A stretch of DNA of 61,799 nt from an uncultured Eubacteriales bacterium. Lineage in GTDB: Bacteria > Bacillota > Clostridia > Christensenellales > Borkfalkiaceae. The stretch covers positions 1-61,799 of the forward strand of contig UQPN01000014.1 of NCBI GenBank assembly GCA_900542935.1. Reading direction: 5' to 3'. Below the pieces are notes generated by a model. It was not told the DNA's origin. It saw only the letters and a program-made list of their open reading frames with translations, and did no database searches. Below are positions 50,473 to 59,151 of the stretch, in pieces (within the stretch, counting starts at the first letter, position 1; every line of letters starts with the position of its first letter). A program made the translations under genes and the position numbers.

Positions 50473-51717
50473 TTATATGCTTTTTCCCGCCAGAAAGCCC
50501 GTAGAAAACGCTATCTGCAGGTTAAAACCGCCCGTAAACGCGTCCAGATCGAGCGTTTCTCCGCACATTTTCAAACCTCTGACTTTTTTTACGTCCATGG
50601 TTTTCGGATTGATTTCCGAAACGTCCACGCCGCCGGAAGTTACGATTGCTTCCGAAAAATCCCGCAGCGAAAGCGGCTGCATTTCAAACGCTTTCAACGC
50701 TTTCAGAAGCCTCGCGCGCTCCTCTTTCGTAACGGAATTGCACCGCTTTTCTTGCGGAATGTTCGCCTGTTTCAATACGGCTCCGATCATTTTTTGCGGC
50801 AACAAATCCGACGCGGCGCCGCGCAACGTCTTGTTTTTCTGTTCGTCGAACAGCCTCAACAGCCTCCTGTCCAGCGTTTCTTCGTCCAGCGCCGGCTTGA
50901 AATCCAGAAACAAACGTACCTGCCTGAAATCCGTCCTGTTGATCAGCGAAGAAAGCGATAACGCTATCGGACCGGATATTCCGAAATGCGTAAACAGCAT
51001 CTCGCCGAATTCGTCGTAGATTATCTTGCCGCCCGCATATGCCGAAAGCGCCACGTTTTTCAGGGAAAGCCCCTGCGCTTCTTTGTAAAAATCGCCTTTC
51101 AGATTGATGCCGCAAAGCGCCGGACGAGGCGGAACGAGTTTTAAACCGAATTTTTCCGCGAATTTATACCCGTCGCCCGTCGAACCCGTGGAAGGATAAC
51201 TTAAGCCGCCGGTGCAGATAATCGCCGTATCGCATCCGATTTCGCGTTTGTCCGTTTTTACGGCTGTTATGCGCGGCATAGTACCCTTTTCCGATTCTTC
51301 GTTTACGGCAATCAATTCCACCGCCGTTTCGTTTAACAACACGGTTACGCCCGCATTTTTACATGCTTTTTCCAGCGTTTTCGTTACGTCGCTCGCATGG
51401 TCGGAAAGCGGAAACACTCTTCCGCCTCGTTCCGTTTTCAGGGCAAGCCCGCGCGCGGAGAAGAAATCCATACAACTCTGCGGCGAAAACGAATACGCCG
51501 CGCCGTACAGAAATTTTCCGCCGTGTACCACGTTCTGCAGAAATTCCGCGGGCGGAAGATCGTTCGTCAGATTGCACCTGCCTTTTCCCGTGATATAAAT
51601 TTTTTTGCCGAGTTTCTCGTTTTTTTCCACGAGGATCACGTCGTTTCCGTTTTCCGCGGCAACGCATGCCGCCATTAGCCCTGACGCGCCTCCGCCCACA
51701 ACGCATACTTTTTTCAA
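50473..51717 (-). CDS. HI0933/YhiN-family FAD-dependent oxidoreductase
   Basis: 414 residues from a TTG start. Rossmann FAD loop VCVVGGGASGLMAACVAAENG, the family segment KKIYITGKGRCNLTND, GGLSYPSTGSTGDGYKFA and a C-terminal TSGGVDVSEINPKTM with GFNLQIAFSTG. Members are called aminoacetone oxidase-like, but the physiological substrate is not established. It stands alone, between the decarboxylase operon and cmk-plsC. Confidence 0.9.
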   Translation of the reverse strand: MKKVCVVGGGASGLMAACVAAENGNDVILVEKNEKLGKKIYITGKGRCNLTNDLPPAEFLQNVVHGGKFLYGAAYSFSPQSCMDFFSARGLALKTERGGRVFPLSDHASDVTKTLEKACKNAGVTVLLNETAVELIAVNEESEKGTMPRITAVKTDKREIGCDTAIICTGGLSYPSTGSTGDGYKFAEKFGLKLVPPRPALCGINLKGDFYKEAQGLSLKNVALSAYAGGKIIYDEFGEMLFTHFGISGPIALSLSSLINRTDFRQVRLFLDFKPALDEETLDRRLLRLFDEQKNKTLRGAASDLLPQKMIGAVLKQANIPQEKRCNSVTKEERARLLKALKAFEMQPLSLRDFSEAIVTSGGVDVSEINPKTMDVKKVRGLKMCGETLDLDAFTGGFNLQIAFSTGFLAGKSI

Positions 51718-51754
51718 TGCCGTTTCGTCCTTTTTGGCGCCGGAGCGCCTTTTT

Positions 51755-51790
51755 AATAAACTATCGGCACGGGAGTATTCACCGTGCCGA
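51755..51790 (-). terminator. Terminator of the decarboxylase operon
   Basis: TCGGCACGG (51764-51772) pairs with CCGTGCCGA (51782-51790), followed on the minus strand by TAGTTTATTAAAAAG. The T tract is weak; location 20 nt past the last stop supports it. A second hairpin GGCGC/GCGCC lies at 51737-51749. Confidence 0.55.
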
Positions 51791-51810
51791 ATGCGTATTC
51801 AGAATATACT

Positions 51811-53241
51811 TTATACGGGATAAATGCCCGTTTTCGCAAGGTCTTTGTCTACGCCGTCTTTATGCGCCGCGCGCCATTTGAAGAAGTTTTCCGCAACCTG
51901 TTCGAATACCGCGTAAGAAAGCACGTCCTCTTCCTTTTCGTAATAGCCGAGTTCGATGACCTTTTTCTTTATTTCCTCGTATTCGGGTTTCAGCAAATCC
52001 GCGGGGCGGCAGGTAATGCGTTCCGCATTTCCCAGCACCTTTTTCGCCACCTCTTCGTTGACGGGAAGCGGCAATTTCCCGTACTTTCCGGCAAAAAGGT
52101 CTTTCGTTTCTTTCGTAACCATTTTGTAGCGTTCGCCCGTAATCACGTTCATCACGGCTTGCGTGCCTACAATCTGCGAAGAAGGCGTTACCAGCGGAGG
52201 ATAACCGCAATCCTTGCGCACGTTGGGAACTTCCGCAAGACATTCGGAAAGTTTATCCTCTTTGCCTGCTTTTTTCAGCTGATTGATGAGGTTGGAAAGC
52301 ATGCCGCCGGGCACCTGATAAATCAGGGTGTTCACGTCGATTCCTTTTACCTTATCCGTCAGAATACCGTCGTCTTTCAGGCGCTTTTCCACCGTCTTGA
52401 AATGTTTTACGATGGGCAGCAACTCTTCGATGGAGATGCCCGTATCGTACGGCGTGCCTTTCAAGGTAGCCACAAGCGGTTCCGTGGCGGGCTGCGACGT
52501 GCCGTTGCCGAGCGGCGAAAGCGCCGTGTCCACGATGTCCACGCCCGCAAGAATCGCCATCAGATACACCATATCGCCCGTACCCGTCGTATTGTGGGTG
52601 TGCAGATGCAGCTTCGTTTCGGGGCGCAGATTTTCTTTCAGCGCCTTGACAAGACGATACGCGTCGAACGGCAGCAGAAGGTTCGCCATGTCTTTCAGGC
52701 AAATGTTGTCCGCCCCCATGCTTTCCAGCGTTTTCGCAAGATTTACGAAATATTCGTCCGTGTATACGGGACCGGTGGTATACGAAATCGTAGCTTCGCA
52801 GACGCCGCCGTATTTTTTAATCGCCTTCATCGAAGTTTCAAGGTTTCTCGGATCGTTCAGCGCGTCGAACACACGCACCACCGTTACGCCGTTTTCAATC
52901 GATTTTTCAACGAACTTTTCCACGAGATCGTCCGCATAATGGCGGTAACCAAGCAGATTCTGACCGCGCAGCAGCATCTGGATGGGCGTCTTTTTAAGAT
53001 AAGATTTCAGCGTGCGCAATCTTTCCCACGGATCTTCGTTTAAAAAGCGCAGGCAGGAATCGAACGTAGCGCCGCCCCACGCTTCCAAAGAATAATATCC
53101 GATTTTATCCAGCGCGTCCAGCGCGGGAATCATTTCGTCGATGCGCATACGCGTAGCCGCCTGCGATTGATGCGCGTCGCGCAGAATCGTTTCGGTAATC
53201 AACACTTTTTTCGCGTTTTTATCGTTCACATTGATTTCCAT
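51811..53241 (-). CDS. OadA/5S-type pyruvate carboxyltransferase (oxaloacetate decarboxylase alpha without biotin domain)
   Basis: 476 residues. TIM-barrel carboxyltransferase: ETILRDAHQSQAATRMR with metal-binding Asp, LEAWGGATFDSCLRFL, carbamylated-lysine segment NICLKDMANLLLP (near 183) and metal histidines HLHTHNTTGTG (near 213). A PYC_OADA C-terminal domain is present, and the biotinyl domain is absent because the carrier is a separate gene. It moves a carboxyl group between biotin and pyruvate/oxaloacetate. Last gene of a five-gene operon. Confidence 0.93.
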   Translation of the reverse strand: MEINVNDKNAKKVLITETILRDAHQSQAATRMRIDEMIPALDALDKIGYYSLEAWGGATFDSCLRFLNEDPWERLRTLKSYLKKTPIQMLLRGQNLLGYRHYADDLVEKFVEKSIENGVTVVRVFDALNDPRNLETSMKAIKKYGGVCEATISYTTGPVYTDEYFVNLAKTLESMGADNICLKDMANLLLPFDAYRLVKALKENLRPETKLHLHTHNTTGTGDMVYLMAILAGVDIVDTALSPLGNGTSQPATEPLVATLKGTPYDTGISIEELLPIVKHFKTVEKRLKDDGILTDKVKGIDVNTLIYQVPGGMLSNLINQLKKAGKEDKLSECLAEVPNVRKDCGYPPLVTPSSQIVGTQAVMNVITGERYKMVTKETKDLFAGKYGKLPLPVNEEVAKKVLGNAERITCRPADLLKPEYEEIKKKVIELGYYEKEEDVLSYAVFEQVAENFFKWRAAHKDGVDKDLAKTGIYPV

Positions 53242-53294
53242 AATCGTTTTTTCTCCTTACAATATCCTAACAATCGCCTTTTAAGCTTTTTCGC

Positions 53295-54488
53295 TTAAAA
53301 GAGCGACAACAGGAAGCCCGCGGCAATCGCCGAGCCGATTACGCCCGCCACGTTGGGCCCCATCGCGTGCATCAGCAAATGGTTGTTCGGGTCGGATTCG
53401 CGGCCCACGTCCTCGGAAATACGCGCCGCCATAGGCACGGCGGAAACGCCCGCGCTGCCGATCAGCGGATTGATTTTTCCGTGCGAAAGCTTGCACATCA
53501 GTCTGCCCATCAGAAGTCCGCCTACAGTGCCGAACACAAACGCGAACAAACCGAGCGCGATGATTTTCAGCGTGCTCAGCGTAAGAAATACGCCGCCGTA
53601 TGCTTTCGAGCCTACGCACACGCCGAGGAATATCGTTACCGTGTTCATCAGTCCGTTCTGCGCCTGCGAGGAAAGTCGTTCCGTCGCGCCGGATTCGCGG
53701 AGCAGATTGCCGAGCATCAGCATACCGAGAAGCGGAAGCGCGTCCGGCAGAAGCATCCCCACTACCAGCGTTACCAGAATCGGGAAGATGATTTTTTCCA
53801 GCTTGCTTACGGGGCGAAGCTGTTTCATTTTGATTTTGCGTTCTCTTTCGGGAACGATCGCGCGCATCAACGGCTTTTGAATAATCGGTATCAACGCCAT
53901 ATACGAATACGCCGCAATCGCTATCGCGGAAAGCAGATCTTCGCTGGTATATTTAGACATCCACTGCGTAACGTAAATCGCCGTAGGTCCGTCCGCGCCG
54001 CCGATAATCGCAATCGCGCAAGCCGCGGCAAGGTCGAAACCGAGGCAGATCGCAAGGAACAACGCCACGAAAATACCGAGCTGCGCCGCCGCGCCGATAA
54101 ACATGCTCTTCGGGTTGGAAATCAGCGGACCGAAATCGGTCATCGCGCCGATGCCGAGGAAGATAAGCGGCGGATAAATCACTTTATCGACGCCGTAGAA
54201 GAGGTACCACAAAAGACCTCTGTTCTGCACGTTGTCGTAAGTATGCGCAACGCCTTCGGGGTACGTGCCCCAAACAATGTCGTATGCGCCCGGAACGTTC
54301 ACGATGAACATACCGAAAGCAATCGGCAACAGTAAAAGCGGTTCGAATTTCTTCACGATTGCGAGATAAAAGAGTACGAACGATATCAGCAGCATCACAT
54401 AGTTCTGCCATACGCCGTTCGCGATTCCCATCTGCTCCCACAACCCTTTGAACATCTCGCCGATATTAAAGAGTAAATTCTGAGTCAT
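53295..54488 (-). CDS. oadB: Na+-translocating decarboxylase beta subunit
   Basis: 397 residues, about ten membrane segments. It decarboxylates carboxybiotin and pumps Na+. The ion-binding segment AIIGGADGPTAIYVTQ and the SAGVSAVPMAARISEDVG segment are characteristic of OadB/MmdB/GcdB. The start at 54488 is preferred because GGAGAACTCAG precedes it; an ATG at 54506 has none. Position between the biotin carrier and the OadA-type gene. Confidence 0.96.
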   Translation of the reverse strand: MTQNLLFNIGEMFKGLWEQMGIANGVWQNYVMLLISFVLFYLAIVKKFEPLLLLPIAFGMFIVNVPGAYDIVWGTYPEGVAHTYDNVQNRGLLWYLFYGVDKVIYPPLIFLGIGAMTDFGPLISNPKSMFIGAAAQLGIFVALFLAICLGFDLAAACAIAIIGGADGPTAIYVTQWMSKYTSEDLLSAIAIAAYSYMALIPIIQKPLMRAIVPERERKIKMKQLRPVSKLEKIIFPILVTLVVGMLLPDALPLLGMLMLGNLLRESGATERLSSQAQNGLMNTVTIFLGVCVGSKAYGGVFLTLSTLKIIALGLFAFVFGTVGGLLMGRLMCKLSHGKINPLIGSAGVSAVPMAARISEDVGRESDPNNHLLMHAMGPNVAGVIGSAIAAGFLLSLF

Positions 54489-54531
54489 CTGAGTTCTCCG
54501 AAACAATAATTTTGCGGGAAGTTATCCGGAC

Positions 54532-54921
54532 TCAGCCGATTACCGCCAGCAAAGAATCCGATTCCACGTTTGCGCCCTTCGCCACGGCGAACGATACTTT
54601 GCCCGCAACGGGCGCGGTGATTTCGTTATCCATTTTCATGGCTTCCAGCACAAGAATCGGCTGATCTTTTTCAACGCTCGCGCCTTCCGCCACAAGCAAG
54701 CCCTTAATCAGACCGGGGAACGGAGAGAGCACTTTCTCGCCGCCTTCGACGTTCGCCTTGGGGGCGGGTGCCGCTACGGGAGCCGCAGGCGCAGCTGCAA
54801 CGGGCATAGCAGCGGGTGCAGCCGCCACAAACGTGGTTTTCGGCGCGGAAGCGGTAGCGCCCGTTTCCTCTACTCCTACTTCATAAGTTTTACCGTTGAC
54901 GGTAATTACAAAATTACGCAT
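54532..54921 (-). CDS. Biotin carboxyl carrier subunit
   Basis: 129 residues. A Pro/Ala-rich linker (residues about 25-55) joins a short N-terminal segment to a biotinyl domain with the biotinylation motif EAMKMDNEI. It shuttles the carboxyl group between the two carboxyltransferases and the membrane pump. AAGGAGAAA precedes the ATG. Confidence 0.96.
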   Translation of the reverse strand: MRNFVITVNGKTYEVGVEETGATASAPKTTFVAAAPAAMPVAAAPAAPVAAPAPKANVEGGEKVLSPFPGLIKGLLVAEGASVEKDQPILVLEAMKMDNEITAPVAGKVSFAVAKGANVESDSLLAVIG

Positions 54922-55028
54922 AAGTTTTTTCTCCTTCGATTTCTATGGAAAATAATTTTTGTTCGGGTTTTCCGCGCGGGACAATCAATCGATAACTCAA
55001 TCATCGTTCTCTGCGCGAAAAACATAGT

Positions 55029-55415
55029 TTACATTCTCTTAATCCGCTTCACCACGAATCCGCACGAACGTTTTTCCGCTTCGTATACGGCGGCAATCGC
55101 CGCGGTAATCACGGCAATCGTTTCTTCGTCAGGCTCGTTTTTCTTCTCCGCGGGCTTTGCCGCAGCGACGGGCACCTGCGCGGCTTTCTTCGGTTCTTTC
55201 TTGGTTTCCGCGGCTTTCGGCACGCTTTGCTTTTTGCTTCCGGGCGCGGTTTTCTGCATGATTTGCCCTACGCCCCACACGATAAAAACAAGCAGCGCGA
55301 TGCCGATAAACACCACCGCCAAACCGACTACGGCGTCAATCGCCGCTTCGCCCACCGATATTTTTTTATCTTTCAGACTCGGATCGAACGCCGCAGCCAA
55401 CAAATTCAGAAACAT
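55029..55415 (-). CDS. OadG-type gamma/delta membrane subunit
   Basis: 128 residues from an ATG with a strong CAGGAGG site. One membrane segment (AVVGLAVVFIGIALLVFIVWGV) near the N terminus, then a Lys/Ala/Pro-rich cytoplasmic stretch and a short conserved end (ITAAIAAVYEAEKRSCGFVVKRI). It anchors and assembles the decarboxylase. The start overlaps the upstream carboxyltransferase stop region. Confidence 0.85.
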   Translation of the reverse strand: MFLNLLAAAFDPSLKDKKISVGEAAIDAVVGLAVVFIGIALLVFIVWGVGQIMQKTAPGSKKQSVPKAAETKKEPKKAAQVPVAAAKPAEKKNEPDEETIAVITAAIAAVYEAEKRSCGFVVKRIKRM

Positions 55416-55431
55416 TCCGGTTTCCTCCTGT

Positions 55432-56802
55432 TCAGCCGACAAGCATCTGCAATGCCGAAATCAGGTATTGCTTCACAAACTGCGGTTCGATTACGTCGTC
55501 GATATAACCGTCTTTCGCCGCGTTCACGGGGTCCGCTTTTTCGTCGGCGTAACGTTCCGCCAGCGCCGCTTTGTCCGCTTTCACGTTCGCAAATTCGATT
55601 TCCGCGCCTTTTACGTCGTCGAACAACGCGATTTTCGCCGTAGCGAACGCGCAGGAATAATCGAACCCCGCCGATTTTGCGGCAAACAGCGAATAGCCGA
55701 GTCCGACGGCACGCTTGTACACAACGGCGATTTTCGCCGTGTCGATGGTATCAAGAATATTCAGATATTCCGCGGCTTCTTTTAATACGCGCGAATTATT
55801 CGTACAGGCGCAGGGAGCGATGCCCGCCACGTCGGAAAACACCACAAGCGGCAAACGATAGCATGCGGCAAACTCCGCAAATTCTCTTACTTTCGCAAGG
55901 TTTCCCGCATTCAGTTCCGCCGCGTTTTCGCCGCCGTCGAACACCACCGCCGCCGCGGCGATTCCGCCGATCCGGCAAAGATACGTTTTGGCTTCGGGCG
56001 CGCAAAGCGCGTTCACTTCCACCGCGTTTTCCAGCATCCCGGCAATCGCGGCGGCGTTCAGCTTGTCCGCGTTATTCAGCGCGGGAACGGCATCGTTCAG
56101 CTCCGCGTCAAGCATCGGCGAAGATACGATTTCCGTAATTTCGGCGATTTTTTCGCGGATTTCCTCCATCCCCTCCGTCACGAACGAAACGAGACCGGTT
56201 TTATCCAGCGCCTGCGCCGTGCCTACGTCCTCTTTCTTTACGTCCTTACCCGTTTTTGCCGCAATAACCAGCGGAGAATTCACGGCAAGATACGATTTTT
56301 TCGTGAAGAACGTAAAATCGGCAATCGCGCAAAGCGTCGCAAGCGAACCGTATACCTCGCCGTTTACGACGGCATACTGCGGAACCACTCCTTTCAGCTG
56401 CGTCGCGCGCATCAATACTTTCGCCAATCCTTCCAGCGCCGTTACGCCTTCGCCGAGCTGTACGCCCTGCGAATTTAAAAGGTAAATCACGGGCGTGGCG
56501 TTCTTTTCCGCCGCGTCGATGCACTTTGCGATTTTATCGCACTGCGCTTTCGAAATACCGCCGCAAAGCACTTTGAAATTTTGTGCCACGATATAGAACG
56601 GATAATCGAGAATCGTCGCAAAGCCCGTAATCACGCCTTCGCCGTCCGTATTCTCGCCGTAAAAATCGTTTTTCGAAAAAGAAAACGCGGAAAGTTCCAC
56701 AAAGCTGTTTTCGTCGGTCAGCGCGGCAATCTGCGCGCGCAACTCCTTTCCGGCTTCGGAAATTTTCGCCTTTCTTTCTTGCAGCAAACTGATTTTATCC
56801 AT
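55432..56802 (-). CDS. Acyl-CoA carboxyltransferase (MmdA/12S type), divergent and short
   Basis: 456 residues against about 510-520 for MmdA or the 12S transcarboxylase subunit. Crotonase-like repeats are recognisable: NDFYGENTDGEGVITGFATI, LLNSQGVQLGEGVTALEGL and PLVVFSDVAGIAPCACTNNS in the second half, but the usual oxyanion-hole glycines are less clear. Substrate is probably an acyl-CoA such as methylmalonyl-CoA, unproven. GGAGGA precedes the ATG at 56802; upstream in-frame sequence to 56904 is leader. First gene of the operon. Confidence 0.78.
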   Translation of the reverse strand: MDKISLLQERKAKISEAGKELRAQIAALTDENSFVELSAFSFSKNDFYGENTDGEGVITGFATILDYPFYIVAQNFKVLCGGISKAQCDKIAKCIDAAEKNATPVIYLLNSQGVQLGEGVTALEGLAKVLMRATQLKGVVPQYAVVNGEVYGSLATLCAIADFTFFTKKSYLAVNSPLVIAAKTGKDVKKEDVGTAQALDKTGLVSFVTEGMEEIREKIAEITEIVSSPMLDAELNDAVPALNNADKLNAAAIAGMLENAVEVNALCAPEAKTYLCRIGGIAAAAVVFDGGENAAELNAGNLAKVREFAEFAACYRLPLVVFSDVAGIAPCACTNNSRVLKEAAEYLNILDTIDTAKIAVVYKRAVGLGYSLFAAKSAGFDYSCAFATAKIALFDDVKGAEIEFANVKADKAALAERYADEKADPVNAAKDGYIDDVIEPQFVKQYLISALQMLVG

Positions 56803-56940
56803 TGATGAATCCTCCAAGAAATGTCGGTAGTGTTCAGGACTGCCGACTTCGGAAAGACAGTTTCCGCAACGCATTTTTCCCGCGCAGCAAAACGTTTTAC
56901 GCAAGTCCGAAAATTTTCAGCCCAACTTCTACCAAGTACC

Positions 56941-56969
56941 ATTATACAGCATTTTTTTACAAAACGCAA
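56941..56969 (-). promoter_or_regulatory. Promoter of the decarboxylase operon
   Basis: Minus-strand TTGCGT (56964-56969), 17-nt spacer, perfect TATAAT (56941-56946). The leader to 56802 is about 130 nt and contains small hairpins (such as CGGAAA...TTTCCG) but no known riboswitch pattern. The rest of the 320-nt gap between 56803 and 57122 is AT-rich without a gene. Confidence 0.65.
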
Positions 56970-57122
56970 CCGTTCAAACCGAAAATTTTTCATTTTTTGC
57001 GGCTTTATATGAACAAATTTTTTTATTTTCACAAAAAGCGGTGCCGGAATTCACAAAAACTCCGTTTCTTTATCGTAAAATAAAACGACAAAAAAAACGG
57101 ATACCTCTGGTTTTATGCTGCA

Positions 57123-58109
57123 TTACGTTGATTTTTTCTTTGTTTTTTGTGTTTTATCGCGCGAAAAACGCGACTTAAAAAAATCGTTCAGCGTATCGAG
57201 ATTCTTGTAAAGCAGTACGAACACCGTAATCAGAAGCGCTATCAGAACGCACCAGATCAGAATCCCCCACCACACGTCGAACGGAATAAAATTCACCGAA
57301 TAGCAGGTTGCGAAAATACCTATCGAGCGCGCAAGCACAATCATTACCACAAAATATTGCCAGGTCATCGAAGAAAGCCCCGATACGAAACACAGAATGT
57401 CGTCAGGAAATAACGGCAGCACAAACATCGCCGTAAGAAGAAAATAATCTTTTCCTCTCACTTTTTTCAGCCATTTTCGCAACGACTCTTCGCCAACCAT
57501 CCACGCCACGGCTTTATAGCCGATTTTTCTGCCGATAAAGAACGCGACGAGCGATCCCGAAATAATCCCCACGAACGAACAGAGCGCCGCTTTGAACGGA
57601 CCGAACAATGCCACGCCCGCCACGGTGGAAACGAATGCCGGCACGGGAAGAATCACCACCTGCAAAAACTGAAACGCGATATACACAAGCGGCATCCACA
57701 CTCCGGCTTTACGCATATAGGCGCCGAACGCCTCTTCGTTTCCGAGCACATAAAACAAGCCCGTTTTCTGTAAAACAAACAATACAACCAGCGCGAAAAG
57801 CGCCAGCGCGAAAAGGCTGACGAACGAACGGTATAAAACGCTTTTCCCGAAAAAAGAAAACAGCGCCGCGGCAATGAAACAACCCGCCGTAACCCCGACG
57901 GAAAGCGCAATCAAAAGACGTTCGTGCCGCGCGACGAATCCGCTTTTTACAAACGTAATGCAAAAAATTTCCAGCACCGCGCAGACGGCGGCAAACAAAA
58001 AAACGACGAATGTTTCACACAGAATCCCGATGCTTTTCTTTCTATTTCCGCGCCGACGTTTCGCTTCGTTTATCCGCCCGCCTATACGTTGTTTCATGCC
58101 CTTTTCCAT
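57123..58109 (-). CDS. TVP38/TMEM64 (DedA-superfamily) membrane protein
   Basis: About 328 residues from an ATG at 58109; a second ATG at 58097 is also possible. Six or more hydrophobic segments. The VTT domain is marked by FLQVVILPVPAFVSTVAGVALFG, GSLVAFFIGRKIGYK and LPLFPDDILCFVSGLSSM. Family members are thought to act in lipid or undecaprenyl-phosphate transport. The basic C-terminal tail (residues RFSRDKTQKTKKKS) is cytoplasmic. Upstream in-frame sequence to 58385 overlaps rnhA and is not supported. Confidence 0.85.
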   Translation of the reverse strand: MEKGMKQRIGGRINEAKRRRGNRKKSIGILCETFVVFLFAAVCAVLEIFCITFVKSGFVARHERLLIALSVGVTAGCFIAAALFSFFGKSVLYRSFVSLFALALFALVVLFVLQKTGLFYVLGNEEAFGAYMRKAGVWMPLVYIAFQFLQVVILPVPAFVSTVAGVALFGPFKAALCSFVGIISGSLVAFFIGRKIGYKAVAWMVGEESLRKWLKKVRGKDYFLLTAMFVLPLFPDDILCFVSGLSSMTWQYFVVMIVLARSIGIFATCYSVNFIPFDVWWGILIWCVLIALLITVFVLLYKNLDTLNDFFKSRFSRDKTQKTKKKST

Positions 58110-58132
58110 AATATATAGTATAGGGCGTTCCG

Positions 58133-58173
58133 ATAAAAAATATGATAGCGGCAAAAATATTTTCGCCGCTATC
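58133..58173 (-). terminator. Terminator after rnhA
   Basis: GATAGCGGC/GCCGCTATC perfect stem (58144-58173) followed on the minus strand by ATATTTTTTATC. It lies about 70 nt past the rnhA stop and just upstream of the TVP38 gene. Confidence 0.75.
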
Positions 58174-58240
58174 CGTTTTGTATATGCCGGCGTTTCCGAA
58201 AACGCGTTTCGCCGCCTTAAACTTGTTTTTGTGCTTCGTT

Positions 58241-58699
58241 TTAATTTTCGGAATCGTTTTTCATGCGGGTAATCGCCGCGCGCGCAAGCTCGTCGCAACG
58301 ATTGTTGAATTCGTTGTCCGCGTGCCCTTTCACTTTGTGAAACGTTACCTCGTGCAAAGCGGTCAGACGAAGCAATTCCTGCCACAAATCCACGTTCGAA
58401 ACGGGTTTTTTATCCGCCTTTTTCCAGCCGTTTTTCTGCCAGAAAACAAGCCAGCCGTTTAAAAACGCGTTCACCGTATAAGCGGAATCGCTGTACACTT
58501 CCACTTTACACGGATATTTCAGCATGGAAAGACCTTCGATTACGGCGCGCATTTCCATGCGGTTGTTTGTGGTCGATTCTTCTCCGCCGTTGTATTCTTT
58601 CTTCATTCCGCCGTACATTAAAATTCCGCCGTAACCGCCCGGTCCGGGATTGCCGGAACAAGCGCCGTCCGTATACAGCGTTACCGTTTTTTTCTCCAT
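58241..58699 (-). CDS. rnhA: Ribonuclease HI
   Basis: 152 residues, the usual length. Active-site carboxylates are visible: Asp in YTDGACSGNPGPGG, Glu in NNRMEMRAVIEGL, Asp in VYSDSAYTVN and Asp in KGHADNEFNNRCDELA. Removes RNA from RNA-DNA hybrids. AGAGGAT precedes the ATG. Confidence 0.97.
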   Translation of the reverse strand: MEKKTVTLYTDGACSGNPGPGGYGGILMYGGMKKEYNGGEESTTNNRMEMRAVIEGLSMLKYPCKVEVYSDSAYTVNAFLNGWLVFWQKNGWKKADKKPVSNVDLWQELLRLTALHEVTFHKVKGHADNEFNNRCDELARAAITRMKNDSEN

Positions 58700-58789
58700 A
58701 AAAATAAGATTATCCTCTTTTCCGTATCGGACGACGTTGCAAAAAATCGAAAAAATTTTACTTTTCCGCGAATTTCACGGAAAAAACGA

Positions 58790-58818
58790 TTGACAAAGCC
58801 GTCGTTTTGTTATAAAAT
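58790..58818 (+). promoter_or_regulatory. Promoter of tRNA-Trp
   Basis: Perfect TTGACA (58790-58795), 17-nt spacer, TAAAAT (58813-58818), placing the transcription start about 9 nt before the tRNA. Confidence 0.7.
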
Positions 58819-58833
58819 GAATACGTTGCTTTT

Positions 58834-58908
58834 AGGGGAGTGGCTCAACGGTAGAGTAGCGGTCTCCAAAACCGTAGGTTGCGTGTTCGAATCGCGTCTC
58901 CCCTGCCA
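58834..58908 (+). tRNA. tRNA-Trp (CCA)
   Basis: Acceptor AGGGGAG/CTCCCCT, D arm GCTC, anticodon stem CGGTC.../ loop CTCCAAA giving anticodon CCA, T arm GCGTG TTCGAAT CGCGT, and an encoded CCA (58906-58908). It is a likely attachment site for the element whose remnants follow. Confidence 0.95.
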
Positions 58909-58913
58909 CTGCG

Positions 58914-58950
58914 TCTCAACCACAATATATTGTGGTTGAGATTATTTTTT
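58914..58950 (+). terminator. Terminator after tRNA-Trp
   Basis: TCTCAACCACAATATATTGTGGTTGAGA (halves TCTCAACCACAATA and TATTGTGGTTGAGA) is a 28-bp perfect palindrome followed by TTATTTTTTT. Confidence 0.85.
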
Positions 58951-58969
58951 TATCACTATATATGGGATA

Positions 58970-59027
58970 TTGCCCTAAAAGTGCCCCAAAGTTGCCCTAA
59001 AAGTTGCCCTAAAAGTTGCCCTAAAAT
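58970..59027. repeat. Tandem 12-bp repeat between tRNA-Trp and the integrase remnant
   Basis: Four copies of TTGCCCTAAAAG (the last ending in T) and one 10-bp variant TGCCCCAAAG in tandem: 58970, 58982 (variant), 58992, 59004, 59016. Repeats of this kind between a tRNA and an integrase gene look like arm-type integrase binding sites. The remainder of the gap (59028-59111) is AT-rich with nothing identified. Confidence 0.8.
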
Positions 59028-59111
59028 ATAGCGCAAGTATATTTTAGCGTAATAAAATCATAAAGTCAAACCAATCACTGCACCTATACTGTTTTATTTC
59101 ATTTTAACAAT

Positions 59112-59151
59112 AAAAAATAAAGGGAAAGTCAATGACTTCCCCTTTATTTTT
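59112..59151 (-). terminator. Terminator after the integrase remnant
   Basis: AAAATAAAGGGAAAGTC (59114-59130) pairs with GACTTCCCCTTTATTTT (59134-59150), with one bulge and a 3-nt loop, ending in T residues on the minus strand. Confidence 0.75.

Noticed and set aside
51784..53043. A 419-codon plus-strand frame over the OadA-type gene
   Set aside because: Antisense shadow without recognisable domain; the minus-strand gene has intact metal and lysine motifs.
58970..59027. Short regularly spaced repeats that could suggest a CRISPR array
   Set aside because: The units are only 12 bp and directly adjacent, with no spacers, and no cas genes are nearby.
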